Position numbers and translations under genes: made by a program. Below, one piece after another: positions 42,961 to 52,500 of a stretch of 64,000 bases of DNA. Every line of letters starts with the position of its first letter. Within the stretch, counting starts at the first letter, position 1. The notes beneath the pieces were generated by a model. It was not told the DNA's origin. It made no database searches and saw nothing but the letters and a program-made list of their open reading frames with translations. The stretch is from Beggiatoa alba B18LD (GTDB lineage Bacteria; Pseudomonadota; Gammaproteobacteria; Beggiatoales; Beggiatoaceae): positions 1,695,716 through 1,759,715 of the forward strand of contig NZ_JH600070.1 of NCBI RefSeq assembly GCF_000245015.1, written 5' to 3'.

Positions 42961-43712
42961 TGAACGTTAATTTATCACTGGGTGGATTACGCCTCTTGTC
43001 TTTTTTAGGGTTAGTCATCGTCTGGCAAGTGCTGGCAATGAGTTTGGCTGACCCTTTATTTCCAACCCCTTTCGCGGTATTAAGCCGATTTTGGCAACAT
43101 TTAATTCATGGTGAATTGTTGTATCACTTGGGAATTACGTTAGGGCGTGTTGCTTTGGTGTTTATCATTGCGATGGGGGTTGGAACGGTGTTAGGGGTTA
43201 TCATGGGGCATTATCCGCAGGTTGATGCTTTATTAGATAATTTGCTGGTCTTTATGCTGAATATTCCCGCTTTGGTGATTATTCTCTTGTGTTACATTTG
43301 GCTGGGTTTGACGGAAACAGCGGCAATTGTGGCGGTGGTGTTGAATAAAGTCCCGAATGTTGTTGTGACGGTGCGGGAAGGGGCGCGGGCGATTGATAAA
43401 AAGCTGATGGAAGTGGCTTATATTTTTCAAGTTCCCCATTGGCGCACTTTGCAGTCAGTTTATTTACCGCAACTGTATCCCTATCTTTTGGTGGCCGCGC
43501 GTTCTGGGTTGGCGTTGATTTGGAAAATTGTCTTGGTGGTGGAGTTGTTAGGACGTAGTCAGGGCATGGGGTTTCAATTGCATACGTATTTTCAGTTTTT
43601 TGATATTGAAAGTATTTTAGCTTATACCCTTGCTTTTGTAGCGGTGATGTTAGCCGTAGAAGGGTTTTGCTTACGCCCATTAGAGCGTTATTTATCCCGT
43701 TGGCGACCTTAA
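42957..43712 (+). CDS. ABC transporter permease (NitT/TauT type)
   Basis: A 251-residue membrane protein with about six helices. The cytoplasmic coupling region DKKLMEVAYIFQVPHWRTLQSVYLPQLYPYLLVAA is the EAA loop, and LFPTPFAVLSRFWQHL is the usual N-terminal phrase of this class. Gene order (binding protein, permease, ATPase) and four-base spacing argue for one transport complex. Unlike the permease remnant at 36736 it has an intact frame. Confidence 0.85.
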   Translation: MMNVNLSLGGLRLLSFLGLVIVWQVLAMSLADPLFPTPFAVLSRFWQHLIHGELLYHLGITLGRVALVFIIAMGVGTVLGVIMGHYPQVDALLDNLLVFMLNIPALVIILLCYIWLGLTETAAIVAVVLNKVPNVVVTVREGARAIDKKLMEVAYIFQVPHWRTLQSVYLPQLYPYLLVAARSGLALIWKIVLVVELLGRSQGMGFQLHTYFQFFDIESILAYTLAFVAVMLAVEGFCLRPLERYLSRWRP

Positions 43713-43716
43713 AATT

Positions 43717-44490
43717 ATGTTGACAGTGACGATTGAGAAAAAATGGTATGCACAGGCTAAAATGCCGACTTTAGAAAATTTACAACTTTCTATTGCTGAT
43801 GGGGAATTTGTCGCTTTAGTAGGCCCTTCTGGTTGTGGCAAAAGCACTTTATTAAATATTCTCAGTGGGTTGGATAAGCAAGCACAATTTCAGTTGCAGT
43901 GGCAGGGGCAGACATTAGACACGCGACAACGCTTGCCGTTAAAAATGGGGTTTATGTTTCAAGATTCGCGTTTAATGCCATGGTTGACGGTTTTAGATAA
44001 TTTATTGTTGGTCTTGAATCACTCGGCTCACAGTCGTGAATTGGCATTGCATTATTTGCAAGCGGTGGGGTTGGAGGCACAGGCGCATCAATTTCCCGCG
44101 CAGTTATCGGGGGGAATGCAACGGCGAGTTGCGCTTGCACGGGCTTTTGTCGTACAACCCCGTTTATTATTAATGGATGAACCGTTTATTTCCGTAGATG
44201 CCCCAACCGCCGAGCGATTGCGCCATGTGTTGTTATCGTTATGGCTGACTTCACGCCCGATGGTGTTGTTTGTGACCCATGATTTACGCGAGGCGTTGAG
44301 TTTAGCTGATAGAGTGCTGTTTTTATCAATGAATCCTGCACGGGTGGTTTTAGAACAGCCGATAGTGTTACCGCATCCACGACCGACAGGTAGCACGGAG
44401 TTATTGCAGTTATATCAACAATTATTAACGACTCATCCCGATTTATTATCTGGCATTCGTCAAGAGGAGCGACATACTGATGTCATTTAA
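43717..44490 (+). CDS. ABC transporter ATP-binding protein (NitT/TauT type)
   Basis: A 257-residue ATPase: Walker A GPSGCGKST (about 36-44), Q-loop phrase MFQDSRLMPWLTVLDN, signature LSGGMQRRVALARAF, Walker B LLMDEPFISVD, H-loop FVTHDLREA. It starts four bases after the permease stop. The SVDAPTAERL stretch replaces the more common GALDALTR, a small family difference. It should energise the permease encoded at 42957. Confidence 0.87.
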   Translation: MLTVTIEKKWYAQAKMPTLENLQLSIADGEFVALVGPSGCGKSTLLNILSGLDKQAQFQLQWQGQTLDTRQRLPLKMGFMFQDSRLMPWLTVLDNLLLVLNHSAHSRELALHYLQAVGLEAQAHQFPAQLSGGMQRRVALARAFVVQPRLLLMDEPFISVDAPTAERLRHVLLSLWLTSRPMVLFVTHDLREALSLADRVLFLSMNPARVVLEQPIVLPHPRPTGSTELLQLYQQLLTTHPDLLSGIRQEERHTDVI

Positions 44491-45238
44491 TCCTGCTTCG
44501 CCTGTTCCTGTGTTACAAGTTGAAAATGTCACGAAATCCTATGGCAATATCAAAGCGTTAAATCAAGTGAGCCTTAGTTTAAATAAAGGGGAGTTTGTCG
44601 CCTTGTTGGGGTTAAATGGTGCGGGAAAAAGCACTTTATTTCAGTTGCTTAGTGGTTTATTTGTAACGGATGCAGGGCGTATTATTATCGGTGGGCATGA
44701 TATTTCTTTGTCTGCAATCCCAGCCCTTGCGGGAATGGGGATTGTTTTTCAACAGCCGACTTTAGATTTAAGTATGAGTGTGCTGGCAAATTTGCGGTTT
44801 CATGCCCGTTTGCATGGTATGGGGTCAGCCACTCAGTCGCGGATACAAACAGAGTTAGCGCGTTTAGGATTATCAGAGCAAGCACGCACAACTTGCGTTA
44901 AATTAAGCGGTGGCAATCGTCGTAAAGTAGAATTAGCGCGGGCGTTGTTACATGAACCCAATTTGTTATTAATGGATGAAGCGACCGTTGGTTTAGACCC
45001 TGCTTCGCGTAAAGGCTTAGTTGATTATGTACATCAATTATGTATCAATCGTGGAATGGGGGTTTTATGGGCAACCCATTTGGTAGATGAAGTAGAAAGT
45101 GCGCATCGGGTCGTGATTTTGCACAAAGGCAAGATATTAGCCACAGGAACGCCCGAAGACTTATTACAATTAACAGGACAAACTCGTTTAGCAGAGGCTT
45201 TTTTGCATTTAACCTCACAGCAAGCAGTGCTGATTTAA
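44480..45238 (+). CDS. ABC ATPase of the PQQ-associated (TIGR03864-like) type
   Basis: A 252-residue second ATPase that overlaps the preceding gene by 11 bases. Markers are Walker A GLNGAGKST, VFQQPTLDLSMSVLANLRFHARLHGM, signature LSGGNRRKVELARALLHEPNLLLMDEATVGLDP and WATHLVDEV. This matches what I remember of the ATPase found beside PQQ-dependent alcohol dehydrogenases and LutE-type lanthanide uptake genes, a multidrug-like (ABC-2) rather than NitT/TauT class. Its usual ABC-2 permease is absent: the next gene is yhdP. Its partner is unknown, so the place in this operon is odd. Confidence 0.75.
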   Translation: MSFNPASPVPVLQVENVTKSYGNIKALNQVSLSLNKGEFVALLGLNGAGKSTLFQLLSGLFVTDAGRIIIGGHDISLSAIPALAGMGIVFQQPTLDLSMSVLANLRFHARLHGMGSATQSRIQTELARLGLSEQARTTCVKLSGGNRRKVELARALLHEPNLLLMDEATVGLDPASRKGLVDYVHQLCINRGMGVLWATHLVDEVESAHRVVILHKGKILATGTPEDLLQLTGQTRLAEAFLHLTSQQAVLI

Positions 45239-45335
45239 TCTAAGGATAGTAAAAGGTTACAGGTTCTCTATTTATGCCGTTGATTCGTGATAAACAACTA
45301 TTGGTAAACCCTTTGATTGTTTTCAACAATTCAAA

Positions 45336-48300
45336 ATGTTGTGTGTGGGTTATCCACTTATTATGTTGTTACGTCACAGTTTAACGGTGCTCTGTGTTGT
45401 TCGTAAAACCATTGTTTTCTTATGTGGTTTTCTAGCAATTGGCATCTTAAGTCTTTATCTCTTATTTCCTTATAGCACCCATTATCGAACAGAGATAGAA
45501 CAGTGGCTTTCTGCCCAATTACAGCAAACGGTTAAAATTGGCGCGTTGCACGCTAGTTGGTTAGAAGGACAACCTGTTTTACAGTTGGAGCAAGTTCGTT
45601 TACTGGATGCACAACAACACACAGTTTTAGAAGTCGCATCTGTTGCGGTTTTTTTTCAACTTTTCGCTTCGCTTCAGCAACAAACAGCCATTACAGCAGA
45701 AATTCGCTTGCACATGCCCCGCTTAACGCTCAGTCAGCAAGCAGATGGGCAAGTTTATATTGCGGGATTAGCCCTTAATATTGCTGATGATAATAAGCAA
45801 GCACCGACACAAGCATTACAGCAAATTTCACACGGTTTACAATGGTTATGGCAACAAACCTTTGTTTCTTTTGATATAGATAAGCTGATTTTTCAACAAC
45901 CTGATAAAGTTATCCATGTAGATGCCTTACGCCTGCAATTAACCCCGCAAGACCAACTCCAACAGTTACACGTTATTTTTACCCTTCCAACACAAGCGCA
46001 ATTACCCCTCAGTCTGCAACAAGTCATGCTGAAAGCGCAATTAACCTTACATCCCCATCGTTTACCTGATATACAAGCCAGTTTCATGCTACAAGCGACT
46101 GCACAAACTGCATTAAAAGGCAATTTACGCTTTCAAGCAGATACGGAAGCAACGCAACTCACAGTAAACGCCCTGCAATTGCAAACAGCGCATGAAACAT
46201 GGCAATTCCCTGCCCTGCAATTACAAGCCCCTACGATTGCAGAGATGATTCATCAAACAGAACCTAATTTACCTTGGCAAATTACCCTGCTAAATGGAGC
46301 AGTTAATTTAAGCAGTTGGGTCGGATTTTTAGAATTTATCCCCGCGTCATCCACATTACGGCAAAGTTTGGCAACGTGGCAATTAACAGGCGCATTGCAA
46401 AATCTCCGTTTAACGTACACACCGATACAGGGTTGGTCGGGAGAAACAGAATTTAACCATTTAAATGTGCAGGCAGCGAAAAATTTACCGCGTTTAGTGG
46501 ACGCACAAGGTTATACACAATTTTCTATGCAACAAGGCTTGTTACGTTTAACGCAAGCGGGCTTAGTGTTAAAAAATCCTGCGTGGTTTAGCGAACCATT
46601 AGTTATCAACCAGCTACAAGGGCAATGGCAATGGCAATGGCGACGTGATGCGCAAGCATGGCAATTTATCACGCAAGGCTTTAAAGTTGCTGATAATTTC
46701 ACCAAAGTTAATATTGTCGGGCGGTTAGAAGTGCCGATACAGGGGGAATTACCCAGTAGCGACTTACAATTACTCGTAGAAAAAGGGCAAGTGAATCAAG
46801 CCTATCGTTATGTTCCTGACAAATTAACGCCGATTACTCACGCATGGTTAAAAAAAGCCTTAGTCAGTGGCTCTATTGACAGTGGACAAATTGATGTCCG
46901 TGGACATTGGCAAACCTTATTTGCGGATAAAAATCCCCAATGGCGCGTGAGTGCGCAAATCAGCAATGCTTATCTGCATTATGATGAACAATATCCACCG
47001 ATTGAAAAAATTCAGGCTGAATTGACCATGCATGGTCGAGAAATGGTGATTAGTGCGGATAAAGGACGAATTTTTAACAGTCAATTGCAAGCGGTGACGG
47101 TGATTATTGACGATATTACGGCACATCCTGCGGTCTTAACGGTAAGAGGAGAATTACAAGGCACAGTCGCGGATGGATTACACTTTTTACAAGATAGCCC
47201 TTTAAATAAAAGCGTGAATTTAGATAAAGATATTCAATTATCAGGCGATTTAGGACTTAAACTCGATTTACAACTGCCTTTAACTGACAATGCTCATGCA
47301 ATAACGCGCGGTGAATTGCGTTTTTCGCGCACAGATTTCACTCATAAAGCCTTAAATGTTACGCTAAATCAGCTAAACGGCAGCGTATTCTTTGATGCGA
47401 ACAAGTTACTGGCACAACAATTAAACGGTTTTTTATACGACATGCCGATACAACTGGCATTTCAAGAAGACCGACAAAACCCAAATAAATTCATTGAAGC
47501 CGAATTAACAGGTCGCGCAAATGCGCAATTTATACAGCGACAGTTAAGTAGTTTATCGCCAGCTTGGGAAAACCTCCCTTATCATCAATGGATAACAGGG
47601 GAAACAACATGGCGTGCAGCCTTAAAGCTACCTGTGAATCGACAAAATAACGCACAACAAAAAATTGAAATTTTCTCCGATTTAAAAGGATTAGCTCTAA
47701 AACTCCCTCCGCCTTTAGCCAAAGCATCCGAATCAACTCGTAATCTCCAGATTACCTATGAGCAACAACAGATTGAAATAAATTATGAAAATGTTTTTAA
47801 TGGCATTTTTCAGATTGACTCACAAGGTTTAAATAAAGCAGGGATACAATTCGGTGGTGTTGTTGCAAGCCTTCCGACACCCCCTATCATACAAATCGCA
47901 GGGCATCTCAGCGAATGGACATTAGCCATATGGCAACCTGTTATACGGGCATTACCTACAACTAATCAGACACATACCTTACCTATCTACTTAGATGTTA
48001 ATGTGGGAACGCTGAATGCCTTTGGTTATCGCACACAAGATTTACAACTGAATGCTCATTATCAAAATAATCAGTTACAGTTAGCCTTAAATAACGATGA
48101 TTTACGTGGACAAGCCCGTTGGGACATGGATAAACAGCAATTAAACATCAATTTTGATAAATTATTGTTAATTGCCAATCCACAAACCGAGCGCGAAAAA
48201 TCGCCGACAAAAGACAAGCAAATTACCCGTATTAACCCGCGTCAACTACCACATATTGCATTCCATGCCGATGAGTTACAGTTAGACAAGATACAATTAG

Positions 48301-49052
48301 GCAATGTAAATCTTTTCAGTCATCCAACAGCGCGTGGCTTAAATTTAGAATTATTAGAAGCGAAAAACGCAGGGTTTAGCCTGCATGTAGAAGGAGAATG
48401 GTTCGCTGAGAATACAACGCATCAAACTCAGCTAAAAGTTGATTTATACAGCCAAGACATGAGCTTATTAGCACATTATTTAGGCTATACAGCATCGCCC
48501 ATTGCAGGGGGAATGCTACAAGCGAATTTACAAGCAGAATGGGCAGATACCCCCTACCGCTTTAAATTAGCAGACCTACAAGGACGACTCAGCTTATTGC
48601 TGGTTGATGGGCATTTAACTGATGTTGAACCAGGTGTTGGGCGATTATTTGGACTTTTCGACCTACAAGCCTTGCCCCGACGGCTGGCGATGGACTTTAG
48701 CGACGTATTTGTCGCAGGGTTTGGATTTAACCAAATTTTTGGCGAATTTAAGTTTCAACAAGGGATTGCACAAACCGATAAACTTGTTATTCAAGCCCCA
48801 GCAGCGCAAATTGAAATTCAAGGACAAACCAATTTATTAACCCAAACTTATCAACAAACCGCCACAATTATCCCACATGTATCCAACACACTCTCCATTG
48901 CAGGGACTTTAGTCGGAGGGCTTGCGGTTGGTGCAGTCGTGATGGTTGTACAAAAGTTATTAGAAACAGAAATAGAGAAAACAATCAATTATCAATATAT
49001 AATTTCAGGAGATTGGCAAAATCCTAAAATAACGCCTGTCTCACAACAATAA
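45336..49052 (+). CDS. yhdP: YhdP-family AsmA-like envelope protein
   Basis: A very large protein (1238 residues) with one N-terminal membrane helix (about 24-45, TIVFLCGFLAIGILSLYLLF) and a long periplasmic part rich in beta-strands and Gln. It matches the YhdP/DUF3971 family of AsmA-like bridge proteins that move phospholipids between the membranes. Near the C-terminus are GVGRLFGLFDLQALPRRLAMDFSDVF and QTATIIPHVSNTLSIAGTLVGGLAVGAVVMVVQKLL, both typical of YhdP. A second ATG at 45363 is an alternative start. It is transcribed behind the ABC operon after 97 bases. Confidence 0.88.
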   Translation: MLCVGYPLIMLLRHSLTVLCVVRKTIVFLCGFLAIGILSLYLLFPYSTHYRTEIEQWLSAQLQQTVKIGALHASWLEGQPVLQLEQVRLLDAQQHTVLEVASVAVFFQLFASLQQQTAITAEIRLHMPRLTLSQQADGQVYIAGLALNIADDNKQAPTQALQQISHGLQWLWQQTFVSFDIDKLIFQQPDKVIHVDALRLQLTPQDQLQQLHVIFTLPTQAQLPLSLQQVMLKAQLTLHPHRLPDIQASFMLQATAQTALKGNLRFQADTEATQLTVNALQLQTAHETWQFPALQLQAPTIAEMIHQTEPNLPWQITLLNGAVNLSSWVGFLEFIPASSTLRQSLATWQLTGALQNLRLTYTPIQGWSGETEFNHLNVQAAKNLPRLVDAQGYTQFSMQQGLLRLTQAGLVLKNPAWFSEPLVINQLQGQWQWQWRRDAQAWQFITQGFKVADNFTKVNIVGRLEVPIQGELPSSDLQLLVEKGQVNQAYRYVPDKLTPITHAWLKKALVSGSIDSGQIDVRGHWQTLFADKNPQWRVSAQISNAYLHYDEQYPPIEKIQAELTMHGREMVISADKGRIFNSQLQAVTVIIDDITAHPAVLTVRGELQGTVADGLHFLQDSPLNKSVNLDKDIQLSGDLGLKLDLQLPLTDNAHAITRGELRFSRTDFTHKALNVTLNQLNGSVFFDANKLLAQQLNGFLYDMPIQLAFQEDRQNPNKFIEAELTGRANAQFIQRQLSSLSPAWENLPYHQWITGETTWRAALKLPVNRQNNAQQKIEIFSDLKGLALKLPPPLAKASESTRNLQITYEQQQIEINYENVFNGIFQIDSQGLNKAGIQFGGVVASLPTPPIIQIAGHLSEWTLAIWQPVIRALPTTNQTHTLPIYLDVNVGTLNAFGYRTQDLQLNAHYQNNQLQLALNNDDLRGQARWDMDKQQLNINFDKLLLIANPQTEREKSPTKDKQITRINPRQLPHIAFHADELQLDKIQLGNVNLFSHPTARGLNLELLEAKNAGFSLHVEGEWFAENTTHQTQLKVDLYSQDMSLLAHYLGYTASPIAGGMLQANLQAEWADTPYRFKLADLQGRLSLLLVDGHLTDVEPGVGRLFGLFDLQALPRRLAMDFSDVFVAGFGFNQIFGEFKFQQGIAQTDKLVIQAPAAQIEIQGQTNLLTQTYQQTATIIPHVSNTLSIAGTLVGGLAVGAVVMVVQKLLETEIEKTINYQYIISGDWQNPKITPVSQQ

Positions 49053-49282
49053 ATAGTGTTGCGTCCTGTATTTGATAGGATTACCCCAACTGCATATCAC
49101 ACAAATTGTCTAGCTTAAAATCAGCCGACTGTTTCCATCAACGGAAAGTATAAGATAAAAACCTGATGTCGGTTTTAGATAAAAAGATAACTATTAATTT
49201 TTATGGCAAGCAAGACTGTTTTGCCTATTTATTTATAAAAAGTATGGTTTTTCTTAATTATTACGTTTCTTAGGACAACATC

Positions 49283-49459
49283 ATGATAAAAACCGAATTG
49301 CTTACGCCTTTGCCCTGTCGTTGGTGTGCAACACTGACCGCTCCAACAGAATTACAAACGGTGAAAGTCACACGCTCAATGCAAAATCCACCACCGCCAG
49401 ACTCTATTGAAGAATGGTTATTATGCCCACGTTGTTTAGAACATTATGAAAAAATGTAA
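49283..49459 (+). CDS. Small zinc-ribbon protein, 58 residues
   Basis: A short reading frame MIKTELLTPLPCRWCATL...EEWLLCPRCLEHYEKM with two CxxC pairs (C12/C15 and C48/C51), which should bind one zinc ion. AGGA lies eight bases upstream of the ATG, and the spacing to the next gene is 64 bases. The even spacing of the pairs and the good ribosome site argue for a real gene. It might be a regulator or chaperone of the adjacent kinase, or an unrelated accessory factor. No family name is recognised. Confidence 0.65.
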   Translation: MIKTELLTPLPCRWCATLTAPTELQTVKVTRSMQNPPPPDSIEEWLLCPRCLEHYEKM

Positions 49460-49523
49460 AAATAATTAAAGAATTGAGCATAACCCTTGCATAAAATTCA
49501 TAAACTTTTTTCGATAAAACCTC

Positions 49524-52500
49524 ATGATTACTTCAAATGACAATATAACCAGTGTGGCATGTCCTGCGTTACTCATGGGTATTGTGACACCTCAAGGACA
49601 ATGGGTGAGTCTAAATGATGAGGGTCAACGATTACTAGGCAGTAACTTCAAATATTCGCCTTTATCTCATTATATTCACCCCGATGATTACGAATTAATT
49701 CAACAAGCATTACAACAAATTCAACCACAAACCCCCGTTCTTGCCTGTGAAGCACGTATTCATCATATTGAAACACATGACTATCTCGAATACGCATGGA
49801 TTATCTGCCTACATACCGCAGAAAATATACAAGTCATTGCTGCACCGTTCATGCAACAACATTTATTAGCACAACAAGCCATTAGACAGAACGCGCAACA
49901 AACAGAAAAACGCTATCAAACGATTTTTAATAACGCCGCCGTTGGTATCGCACTGGTCGATAGACATGGCTATTACCAAGATTGCAATGAACGTTGGGTG
50001 CAAATGTTTGGCTACAAGGCTGAAGAACTGCACCATATGAAAAATACGGATTTATCCCCTGTTGCTGACCGTAGCTTAGTAAAAGACCGTTTAGAGCGGG
50101 TTAAACAAGGGGAAACAGGCGATTATCGCGTTGAAAAACGCTTTTTACATAAAGATGGGCATGTCATCTGGGGCGAATTATCCGCGTCTGCAATTCGTAC
50201 GCAACAAAATGAATTAGAAAGCCTAATCGGTATCGTCGTCGATATTACCGAACGAAAACAAGCAGAAGAAGCCTTAAAAGCCGCCCATGAACGCTTATTA
50301 ACCGTTTTAGATAGCTTACAAGCTATCGTTTATGTTGCTGATTTAAAAACCAATGAAGTTTTATATGTCAATAAATACGGACAAGAAGCCTTTACACATT
50401 CTTATTGGCAATCGTTTTTCCCTTACACAGGCACAGAATACACAGGACAAGACTATTACAGCTTGCTGATGCAAGACGAAAAACGCGGCAATCTGTACAG
50501 TGTGGAATATCATGATATCAATACGGGAAAATGGTATTTAATTCAAGATAGTGCAATTCATTGGATTGATAAACGTTGGGTACGTTTACAAATTGCAACA
50601 GATATTACCGAATTAAAACAAACAGAAGAAGCTTTGCGCTTGAACGAAGAACGCTACCGAGCCATTGTTCAAGACCAAACAGAATTAATTTGTCGGTATC
50701 GTCCTGATGGACGCATTAGCTTTGTGAATGAAGCCTATTGTCGCTATTTTGAAAAAAATGCGGAAGAACTCATTGGCGAATATTTTGTTCCGATGATTAT
50801 TCAAGAAGATAAATCAAGAACAGAAGAGATTTTAAAACATTTATCACGGGATAATCCCGTCGTTGAACTTGAACATCGAGTTGTCTTAGCCAATGGCGAA
50901 ATTCGCTGGCAACATTGGATTGATCGAGTTTTATATGATAGCAATGGGCGAGTCGCCGAATATCAAGCTGTTGGGCGAGATATTACCGAACGCAAACAAA
51001 CAGAAGAAGCCTTATTACGCGCCAAAGAAACCGCCGAAGCGGCAACCCGCGCTAAAAGCGAATTTCTCGCCAATATGAGCCATGAAATTCGTACCCCAAT
51101 GAATGGGGTCATGGGCATGACCGAATTATTATTAAACACCACCTTAACCGTACAACAGCGTGAATATGCATCTATTATTCGTAACTCTACCAATGCATTA
51201 CAAACACTATTAAACGATATTTTAGACTTCTCCAAAATTGAAGCAGGCAAATTAACCTTAGAACCAATTCCCTTTGATTTAGAAACAGCGACCTTAGAAG
51301 TCGCTCGTTTACTCTCAATTACGGCATCGAGTAAAGGCTTTGATTTAATTGTTCGTTACTCCCCTACCGCGCCACGCTATGTCATTGGGGATGCAGGTCG
51401 GATGCGCCAAATTCTCACCAATTTAACAGGCAATGCGGTGAAATTTACACAACGCGGCTATGTCTTTGTGAATGTTGACTGCGCTGAAAGAACAGGAGAG
51501 GAAGCCGTGATACGCTTCCAGATTCAAGACACGGGCGTTGGAATTGCGGTTGATAAATTAGAAGCCATTTTCGATAAGTTTACACAAGCAGATACTTCTA
51601 CAACGCGCAAATTTGGCGGTACAGGCTTAGGGCTTGCCATTACAAAACAGCTAGTTACTTTAATGAATGGCAAAATCAACGTTATCAGTGATGTTGGTAA
51701 AGGCTCTATGTTCACCGTTTCAATACCGTTCCCGCTGGTGAAAAACGCCGTTGAAATGCCAACCCGCCCACAAATTGCATTACCAAATACATTGATTAAT
51801 ACACGGGTTTTAGTCGTTGACGACAATATCGTCAATCAACAAGTGTTGCAGGAACAATTAGAAAGTTTTTCAATTCGTTGTGATGTCTGTAACGATGCAG
51901 AAACCGCATTACAACGTTTAGCCGAGAGTTATGCCGCGCAAGACCCTTATTGGCTATTAATTCTCGACTACATTATGGATGGTATGAATGGCGAGGTTTT
52001 GGGAGAAACCATTAGAAAAGACCAAAAATATAACAATACATTATTAATTTTATTATCATCAACAGGTTGTCAATACGACGCACAAATATTACAAAATAAA
52101 GGTTTCTCAGCTTATTTACTAAAGCCCTTACCTGTTCGTCACCTGCGACAAACAATTATTGCATTATGGTCAGATTATCAAAACAAGTTTGCACAAACAT
52201 TTATTAAAATCGATACAGTTCCCAACATATTGCCGAATAAACTAAATGATAAAGCTATCAATGGTGGAAACAGTGAAGCAAACACACAAATTAATTTACG
52301 TGCACCATTAGGAACACGAGTTTTACTGATTGAAGATAATGATGTTAATCGCTTAGTCGCAATGAATATGCTACAAGAATTAGGTTGCCAAGTGACCGAA
52401 GCCATTAATGGAAAAATGGCGGTAGAGAAAATATTAGACAATGACTATCAGTATGATTTTGTCTTGATGGATGTACAAATGCCTGAAATGGATGGTATTG

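Noticed and set aside
43233-43680. Minus-strand reading frames in the ABC permease gene
   Set aside because: They are antisense to a clear permease, with no ribosome sites or conserved features.
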